From: Streptomyces sp. WM4235
Lineage (GTDB): Bacteria; Actinomycetota; Actinomycetes; Streptomycetales; Streptomycetaceae
Direction: 5' to 3'
Assembly: GCF_001279725.1 (NCBI RefSeq)
Contig: NZ_LGDE01000437.1
Coordinates: 1-39,005 of the forward strand
Length of the DNA: 39,005 bases
The translations under genes were made by a program, and so were the position numbers. Within the stretch, counting starts at the first letter, position 1; every line of letters begins with the position of its first letter. The notes beneath the pieces are model-generated. The model was given only the letters and a program-made list of their open reading frames with translations, made no database searches and was not told the DNA's origin. Positions 33,757-39,005 of the stretch are shown in pieces.

Positions 33757-34349
33757 CCGCTTCGGCTCTCAACGCAGGGGCGCCCGCCCCGCTCGCGCCC
33801 GAACCGGCGCAGACGGCCTCCGTTCGGCCCCGTAAACGACGCCCGCACTGGGGCTTACTGACGCTGGGATTGGTGAATTGGCTGCTCGTCACGGTCTCGG
33901 TGTGGTCGCGCAGGGACTTGGTCCGCGCTCAGATCGACGCTCAGCAGCCGCCGATCGACCCGGAATTCAAGGGAGTGGCGACGGCGTCCGGGCTGGTGGT
34001 CCTTTGCCTCGGTTTCGTCGTTGCCCTTCTCCTGGTGCAATACCTGGCGCGTCTGGCCGACCAGTGGATCGCGCGCCTGTGGGGGCTTGACGAGGGCAGT
34101 GCGTCGATCGCCGCCCGATTGTCGGTGGCCCTGACCGCCATGGCCGCACTCGTGTCATACCTATGGTTCGCCGAGGACGCGGCCCCCTTCGGGAGTGCCA
34201 TTCCTTTCTGGTGCGTTCCGGTGTTCGCGGCCATCGCCCATCTCCCCGACGCGAAGAAGTGGTCGGCCTCGGCTGTGCCGGGCAAGGCCGTGAGCACCGC
34301 GGTGGCTGTGGCACTGTCGGTATGCGTCCTCGTAGCGATGGGGCGGTAA
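33753..34349 (+). CDS. Polytopic membrane protein of the cluster
   Basis: 198 residues, ATG at 33753 within the preceding stop, GGGAGG 8 bases upstream. Pro/Ala-rich N-terminal tail (1-30), then about five hydrophobic segments: WGLLTLGLVNWLLVTVSVW, SGLVVLCLGFVVALLLVQYL, VALTAMAALVSYLWF, PFWCVPVFAAIAHL, AVSTAVAVALSVCVLVAM. No known domain. Its position between the SpoIIM-type gene and the ABC genes matches the extra membrane protein found in circular bacteriocin clusters; maturation or export is inferred. Confidence 0.75.
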   Translation: MTASALNAGAPAPLAPEPAQTASVRPRKRRPHWGLLTLGLVNWLLVTVSVWSRRDLVRAQIDAQQPPIDPEFKGVATASGLVVLCLGFVVALLLVQYLARLADQWIARLWGLDEGSASIAARLSVALTAMAALVSYLWFAEDAAPFGSAIPFWCVPVFAAIAHLPDAKKWSASAVPGKAVSTAVAVALSVCVLVAMGR

Positions 34350-34356
34350 AGGAGCG

Positions 34357-34791
34357 ATGCGCAATCACGGAACGTCTTTCAAGCGCAGTTCTGGTGCGAT
34401 GACCTTCGCACTGCTGCCGTCCTGGGTCGCTGTCGTGGGTCTGCTCGCCTCGACGGTGTGGGGCTGGGCTACCTGGAGCGAGCCGGTCTCGATGGAGACG
34501 ACCAACACCGCGGGCGTGACCCTGCTCGCCCACGGCCTGACGGTGGGGACAACGGTCCTTGGCGCGGTGGCGACGCTCTTCCTGTTGTTCCCCAGGGTGT
34601 TCCCGGGGGCCCTGGCGATTCTGCTCTTCCTCGCCGGGGTGGTGCAGATCTTCAACTGGCAGGTCGCCAGGGACCTTTCGGGTGGAATGCTGTACTGCGC
34701 CCTGGCGGTGCTATGCGTCGTTGCCGCAGTGGCGAGCCTGCTTGCGCCGGGTCAGCTGCCCGCCAAGTCTGCGGGGAAGAATGCTCGCTGA
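34357..34791 (+). CDS. Small membrane protein, candidate immunity factor
   Basis: 144 residues from ATG at 34357 (AAAGGAG 3 bases upstream; an ATG 14 codons further, 34399, is an alternative). Four hydrophobic segments: LLPSWVAVVGLLASTVWGW, TLLAHGLTVGTTVLGAVATLFLL, GALAILLFLAGVVQIF, MLYCALAVLCVVAAVASLL, then a Lys/Arg tail. Small membrane proteins beside the structural gene often give self-protection in circular bacteriocin clusters; this one is larger and less basic than most known ones. Overlaps the next gene by 11 bp. Confidence 0.7.
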   Translation: MRNHGTSFKRSSGAMTFALLPSWVAVVGLLASTVWGWATWSEPVSMETTNTAGVTLLAHGLTVGTTVLGAVATLFLLFPRVFPGALAILLFLAGVVQIFNWQVARDLSGGMLYCALAVLCVVAAVASLLAPGQLPAKSAGKNAR

Positions 34792-36307
34792 TACCTGGGG
34801 CGCGGTCCGGTTCGTCGTCACCGCCGACGGGCTGCACTTCTGCTACCGCAACGGGCTGCGTCCCTCGGCGCGGACCGTTCTGTGGGGCGGCGCGGCCGCC
34901 TGCGCCGGTGCCCTGATCCTTGCGGCACCGGTTGGCGCCGTCGCCGGGATGGTGGCGGCCCGGCTCGGCCGCGTCCTGGAGTTCGACTCGGCCGGTTTGG
35001 AGGGCCTGGTCCTTGGGATCGTGGCACTGCGCGCAATGGCCGCCATCGCGTCGGCAGGCACCCGGCGGACCCGACTGCGCGTCTTCATCCCCGCGGACCT
35101 GCCGGTGCTTCGTGGGCTGGACATACCGCTGCACGCCGTCCTCCTGGGGCGCGTTGCCTGGCCAGGACTGCTGCGGCAGCTCGTGACCGCACTCGCAGCC
35201 ATGGGCGCGCTGTTCGGCATCGCACTGATGTCGGACCTGTCAGTCGGCGCCGGACCATTGGTGACCATCGCCGCCTTCGCGCTGAGCGGTGCAGTGGCGC
35301 CGGTCGCGCTTGCGGGCTGCCCTCCACGCCCGGCGTCCCGCGAGCCCCGCCTCCTTGGCTTGGCCATCGGCTTGGCCGTGGCCGCGGGCTTCGGCGGCCT
35401 GGTCGGCGCGGCCGCCGCCCGCGCCCTGCGGCTCGCCGAGTCGTTGGGACCAGCCGCGCTGTGGCGCCACGCCGATCATCTTGCGCAGCAATCGGGCGCG
35501 TATCTGGCTACGTGGGGCATCGCGGCCTCGACGGTCCTCGTGGTGGGCGCCCTGCTCTGGTACCGGCTGCGGCGGGCGCCCGGACAGTGGCAGCCGGATG
35601 CCGCGCCGGTGAGTGGTTCGGCGCCCGTCCGTGCCGCACGGGCCCCCAGGTACCCGCTCCTCACCGTCGTACCGCGCACGATGGCCCGGGGCACACAGGG
35701 CATGGCGGTGGCACTGCGCCGCGCCCTGTACGCCATCGCGCTGGCGGGTATCGCCTCGGTTGGCGCCGGATGCCTCGCACCGGGTCTCCTGGTGGAACTC
35801 ACCGGCGGCAACGACCGGCTGGCCGGCGGTGGCATACTGCTCGCCGCCGCCACGGTGATCACCGTACTGTCCGGCTCGGTGGCCGGCCCCGGGGTCCTCC
35901 TGCGGCAGCTGCGCTGGGCATGCGAGCAGGGCCATGCGAAGCGGCAGCTCGCGCGGAGCCACATCGTAGGCCTGCTCATACCGGTGGCCCTGGCCATGGT
36001 CCCGGCCTGCGCCGGGGTCGGACTGCTGGCCGCCTCGCCGGTCCCGGCGTTGTACGGCCTGACTCTGGCCGTCGCGGCCACCGCGGGAGCGGTGCTGGGC
36101 GACTTGGTCGAGACCGGCCGTCAGGAGAACCCGGACGGCACCGGCGACACGGGAACCCTGGGCGGCATCGTCTGCGTGGCCACCATCGGCGCGGCCACCG
36201 CACCTTGGCTGGCCCCCGTGCCCGTCGCCTCGGCCGCTGGGCCGCTGACCGCCCTCGGCTGCCTGACCCTGGCCGACCGCATACTCCGCAGAAAGATCAT
36301 TCCGTGA
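34781..36307 (+). CDS. Large polytopic membrane protein, probable ABC exporter membrane part
   Basis: 508 residues; ATG at 34781 with GCGGGGAAG just upstream, overlapping the previous gene by 11 bp. About ten to twelve hydrophobic segments spread across the protein, e.g. WGGAAACAGALILAAPVGAV, LLGLAIGLAVAAGFGGLVGA, WGIAASTVLVVGALLWYRL, VCVATIGAATAPWLAPV. No ATPase motif. The ATPase gene directly downstream starts within its stop codon (GTGA, 36304-36307), so the two are presumably one transporter. Functionally it could carry the bacteriocin or its processed form out of the cell. No family is recognised with certainty. Confidence 0.7.
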   Translation: MLADTWGAVRFVVTADGLHFCYRNGLRPSARTVLWGGAAACAGALILAAPVGAVAGMVAARLGRVLEFDSAGLEGLVLGIVALRAMAAIASAGTRRTRLRVFIPADLPVLRGLDIPLHAVLLGRVAWPGLLRQLVTALAAMGALFGIALMSDLSVGAGPLVTIAAFALSGAVAPVALAGCPPRPASREPRLLGLAIGLAVAAGFGGLVGAAAARALRLAESLGPAALWRHADHLAQQSGAYLATWGIAASTVLVVGALLWYRLRRAPGQWQPDAAPVSGSAPVRAARAPRYPLLTVVPRTMARGTQGMAVALRRALYAIALAGIASVGAGCLAPGLLVELTGGNDRLAGGGILLAAATVITVLSGSVAGPGVLLRQLRWACEQGHAKRQLARSHIVGLLIPVALAMVPACAGVGLLAASPVPALYGLTLAVAATAGAVLGDLVETGRQENPDGTGDTGTLGGIVCVATIGAATAPWLAPVPVASAAGPLTALGCLTLADRILRRKIIP

Positions 36308-36978
36308 CTGTTTGCCACTTCGCGGCGGTGACCGCCGGCTACCGCGAGAGCACACCCGTACTGACCGACCTGTCCTTCTGTCTCGGCACCGGCGTGACAC
36401 TGATAAGCGGCCCCAACGGCACCGGCAAGTCCACCATCGTGGAACTGATGTCCGGGGCGCTCAGGCCGTTCACCGGCACAGTCTCCGTCCATGGCCTCGC
36501 CGCCCACGACCCACGGCTGCGCGGCCGGCGCACCGTGTGCCGCAGCAGCCCCGCGCTCTATCCCGCGCTCACCCTCGCCGAACACGTCGACCTGCTCAGG
36601 CCGGTACGAGACGTTCGGGACGACGAGTTGCGCGCCCGCACGACGGCCTACGGACTCCGGTCCTGGTGGAACACCCCCACCAGTGAACTGTCCACCGGCA
36701 ACCTGCGCAAGGCGTGGATCATACTGACCACGATCGAGCCCGCCACCTTCATCGTCCTCGACGAACCCTTCAACGGCATGGACACCGAAGGCGTGACCGC
36801 GCTGCTCGCGGAATTGGGTCAATGGCACAGCGAAGGCCGTTCGGTCGTTGCCGTCGCCCACCACCCGCCGCAGGAACTCGAAGATCTGGCGACCACGATC
36901 GTCAAGCTGAGCCCCCCGGACCCGCTCGACAAACACGGCGAACGCCTCCCGCAGACGACCATCGGGGACACGACATGA
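36304..36978 (+). CDS. ABC transporter ATP-binding protein 1
   Basis: 224 residues, GTG start inside the preceding stop codon. Walker A GPNGTGKST (36-44), Q-loop region around 80, signature variant LSTGN (129-133, normally LSGGQ), Walker B FIVLDEPF (149-156), D-loop MD (159-160), H-loop His186 in VAVAHHP. Complete nucleotide-binding domain without membrane part. Couples ATP hydrolysis to export, most likely with the upstream polytopic protein. Circular bacteriocin clusters usually carry an ATP-binding protein next to the DUF95 gene; here it follows after three membrane genes. The stop overlaps the next ATG (ATGA). Confidence 0.88.
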   Translation: MTVCHFAAVTAGYRESTPVLTDLSFCLGTGVTLISGPNGTGKSTIVELMSGALRPFTGTVSVHGLAAHDPRLRGRRTVCRSSPALYPALTLAEHVDLLRPVRDVRDDELRARTTAYGLRSWWNTPTSELSTGNLRKAWIILTTIEPATFIVLDEPFNGMDTEGVTALLAELGQWHSEGRSVVAVAHHPPQELEDLATTIVKLSPPDPLDKHGERLPQTTIGDTT

Positions 36979-37904
36979 TCGAAGTCAGACATCTCACCAA
37001 GAGTTACGGCAGCAGACTCGCGCTCAACGACGTCTCCTTCGACGTGCCGCCCGGATCGGTCACCGCGTTCCTCGGGCCCAACGGCGCGGGCAAGTCGACC
37101 GCCATGCGGATTCTTCTGGGCCTGGACCGGCCCACCGGCGGCACCGCCACCATCCACGGTGTCCCCTACCGCGAACTGCACCGCCCGCTCACCGTCGTCG
37201 GAGCCCTCCTGGAATCCCGCGGCGCACACCCCCGGCGCAGCGTACGGTCACACCTGACCGCGCTGGCCCGCGGCAGCGGCCTTCCCAAGCACCGGGTAAC
37301 CGATGTGCTGGAACTCGTCGGTCTCGCGACCGTAAGCCATCAGCCGACCGGCCGGCTCTCTCTCGGCATGAGCCAGCGCATGGGCATAGCGGCCGCGCTA
37401 CTCGGCGACCCGGGGACCGTCATCCTGGACGAGCCAATGAACGGCCTGGACCCCGCCGCGATCATCTGGTTGCGCGGCCTGCTCACCGACCTGGCGACGC
37501 AGGGCCGCACGGTGCTCGTCTCGAGCCATCTGATGAACGAACAGGCACTGCTGGCCGATCGGATCATCGTCATCGGACGCGGCGAGATCCTCGCGGCCGG
37601 ACGTACGCGCGAGCTGGTGTCCCGCTACTCGCCCGACCGGGTTCGGATCCGGACCACCGAACATCACCACGCGCAGCTCCAGCATGCGCTCCGGGCTGCG
37701 GGGGGTACGACGCACCCGCACCCGCAGCACACCCTGGAAGTCACCGGTCTGCCGCCGGAAACCGTGGGCGCCCTGATCGCCCGGCACGGCATCACCGTCT
37801 ACGAACTGACACCCCAGGGCGTGTCATTGGAGGAGGCGTTCATGCGCTTGACCACCCCGGACAATGAATTCGCCGCCCGGACCACGAGCGGTCGGGTCGC
37901 ATGA
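36975..37904 (+). CDS. ABC transporter ATP-binding protein 2
   Basis: 309 residues. Walker A GPNGAGKST (34-42), signature LSLGMSQR (128-135), Walker B VILDEP (149-154), H-loop His185 in SSHLMNE. A C-terminal extension (about 215-309) ends with a G.SLEEAFMRLT motif characteristic of the CcmA/BcrA-type ATPases that drive ABC-2 permeases and peptide-resistance exporters. The following permease gene starts inside its stop codon (ATGA, 37901-37904). BcrAB-like pairs often give self-immunity to membrane-active peptides, a likely role here. Confidence 0.9.
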   Translation: MIEVRHLTKSYGSRLALNDVSFDVPPGSVTAFLGPNGAGKSTAMRILLGLDRPTGGTATIHGVPYRELHRPLTVVGALLESRGAHPRRSVRSHLTALARGSGLPKHRVTDVLELVGLATVSHQPTGRLSLGMSQRMGIAAALLGDPGTVILDEPMNGLDPAAIIWLRGLLTDLATQGRTVLVSSHLMNEQALLADRIIVIGRGEILAAGRTRELVSRYSPDRVRIRTTEHHHAQLQHALRAAGGTTHPHPQHTLEVTGLPPETVGALIARHGITVYELTPQGVSLEEAFMRLTTPDNEFAARTTSGRVA

Positions 37905-38725
37905 TGAACGCAGCAGCCCCTACCCCCTCGGTCATGATCCCGCCAGCGACGCCCGGCACGGCCGACGTCACACTCCGCGGACTTCTGGACGCCGTGCGCA
38001 TGGAGTGGACGAAGCTCCTCTCGCTGCGCTCATACCGCCTACTGCTGGCCCTCACCGCACTGGTGACCGTAACGTTCGGAACCATTTTCACTCTCATCGC
38101 CGCCACCACCGACCTGGCGAGCAGGGCGGACCTGGGCGACCCCCTGGAGATGTCCTTCGTCAGCACGGGACTGGCTCGCATTACCGTGCTCGTGCTCGGC
38201 GTCCTGCTGATCACCTCCGAGTTCGGCTCCGGCCAGGCGCTCAGCACCTTCACTGCGGTACCCCGGCGATGGCAGGTGCTGGCTGGCAAGGCGACAGTAC
38301 TGTCGGGAACCGTTCTCGTCGTGGGGACCCTGTCCGCCGCGGCATTGCTCGCCGTCGCCCGCGTGCTATTCGCCCAACACGGCATCACGGTGACCACGTC
38401 TACGGAAACCCAGGTCCGGCTCGTATTCGGTTCCGGCCTGCAACTCGCACTGAGCGCCCTGATGGCACTCGGTCTAGGCGCCCTCATCCGCTCCAGCGTG
38501 GGCGCGATCGTCAGCGTGTTGGCGGTGTTCCTCGTGCTCCCCACCCTCAGCTTCACACTGGGGCGCGTACAGCCTTACCTCCCCGGTGCCACCGCCTCCT
38601 CCCTCACGACCGTCGACGCACTGCCCGGACACCTCTCCCCCGTGCTCGCACTCGTGGCGACGCTCGCTTGGACCGGGACGATCCTGACTGCCGGCGCCGT
38701 GTCCTTGGAGAAGAGGGCCATTTGA
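37901..38725 (+). CDS. ABC-2 type permease, probable immunity exporter subunit
   Basis: 274 residues, six membrane segments after a Pro/Ala-rich N-terminus. Typical ABC-2 features: MEWTKLLSLRSYRLLLALTA (start of the first helix), ITVLVLGVLLITSEFGSGQA with the conserved EF..G, then PRRWQVLAGKATVLSGTVLV, LMALGLGALIRSSVGAIVSV and a final helix LVATLAWTGTILTAGAVSLEKR. It is coupled to the ATPase upstream. The pair probably exports the peptide or protects the producer. It is the last gene of the cluster. Confidence 0.88.
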   Translation: MMNAAAPTPSVMIPPATPGTADVTLRGLLDAVRMEWTKLLSLRSYRLLLALTALVTVTFGTIFTLIAATTDLASRADLGDPLEMSFVSTGLARITVLVLGVLLITSEFGSGQALSTFTAVPRRWQVLAGKATVLSGTVLVVGTLSAAALLAVARVLFAQHGITVTTSTETQVRLVFGSGLQLALSALMALGLGALIRSSVGAIVSVLAVFLVLPTLSFTLGRVQPYLPGATASSLTTVDALPGHLSPVLALVATLAWTGTILTAGAVSLEKRAI

Positions 38726-38742
38726 GCCGGTCGGGGCGGCTC
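38724..38742 (+). terminator. Weak hairpin at the 3' end of the cluster
   Basis: 6-bp stem (38724-38729 with 38737-38742), 7-base loop; its 5' edge overlaps the TGA stop. A second short stem at 38770-38790 (GCTGCTC/GAGCAGC) follows. Either could end the operon. Confidence 0.4.
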
Positions 38743-39005
38743 CGGCCCAGCATGGGCGGAGGCGGTGCGCTGCTGCTCTTCGAGGAGCAGCGGTAGTCGG
38801 GGTGCATCGCCTTGAAGTGCCGCCCTCGACCCGGGTGAGCCAGGACCTTCCGTGGTACCTGGGCATGGTGGAGCGGACCATCTCGCTCATCGCGTCGCGA
38901 AGTACGTACTGACTTCAGCTCGTTGGGGTGAATCGTTGCGAAGTCCCTGATGGGTGTGGGTGGGTGGCTGTATCCGTGGTGTGTGAAATATGCGGATGGG
39001 GGCGG
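38743..39005. other. Trailing region, no intact gene
   Basis: A plus-strand frame ending TGA at about 38909 reads LPWYLGMVERTISLIASRSTY, which looks like a protein C-terminus, but has no start and is short. Beyond 38920 nothing is supported up to the window edge. Confidence 0.4.

Overview
High G+C, third-position G/C-rich codon use, GTG starts, twin-Arg-rich signal peptides, an ALF-repeat protein, an AMIN-like secreted protein and an XRE/ImmA-like/MAB_1171c-type trio all point to a Streptomyces (or close relative). The density of broken genes, IS scars and family-less hypotheticals suggests an accessory region such as a chromosome arm, genomic island or plasmid-derived segment. No rRNA or tRNA gene was seen.

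Layout. 1-620: edge of a truncated minus-strand gene and a degraded plus-strand fragment. 920-3670 (minus): three related secreted proteins built on a catalytically dead S1 (trypsin-like) fold; one is intact with FG-GAP repeats and two have lost their middle. 3740-8668: a secreted protein and, divergent from it, a 1099-residue ALF-repeat/coiled-coil surface protein followed by a small membrane protein; both divergent genes carry the same 37-bp element about 55 bp upstream. 8740-9580: IS and gene scars. 9654-12351 (minus): XRE regulator, ImmA/IrrE-like protein and polytopic membrane protein. 12478-18465: decayed zone with a methyltransferase tail, the C-terminal half of a type I-E Cas3, a two-repeat CRISPR relic, an intact CoiA-like gene, a frameshifted unknown gene and an isolated CRISPR repeat. 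18440-20868: two overlapping membrane-anchored extracytoplasmic proteins. 21419-26251: small unknown genes, including two translationally coupled pairs. 26400-27719: an antitoxin relic next to a 1080-bp cassette with IS21-like ends, a 5-bp target duplication and one passenger gene but no transposase. 28244-31632: PP2C-type phosphatase, AMIN-like protein, HTH protein, and CsbD and HNH relics.

31640-38725 is the most interesting part. It looks like a complete circular-bacteriocin gene cluster: an ECF-type sigma factor, a 98-residue glycine/alanine-rich precursor resembling the uberolysin/carnocyclin family, a strong hairpin, a SpoIIM/DUF95 membrane protein (the usual partner in circular bacteriocin clusters), two small membrane proteins, a large polytopic membrane protein, two ABC ATPases and an ABC-2 permease. 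Most of the downstream genes overlap by 4 or 11 bp. I infer that the sigma factor drives precursor expression, that the hairpin lets the precursor be made in excess of the machinery, that the SpoIIM-type protein with the first ABC unit matures and exports the peptide, and that the last ABC pair and/or a small membrane protein gives immunity. Product, circularisation and activity are unproven.
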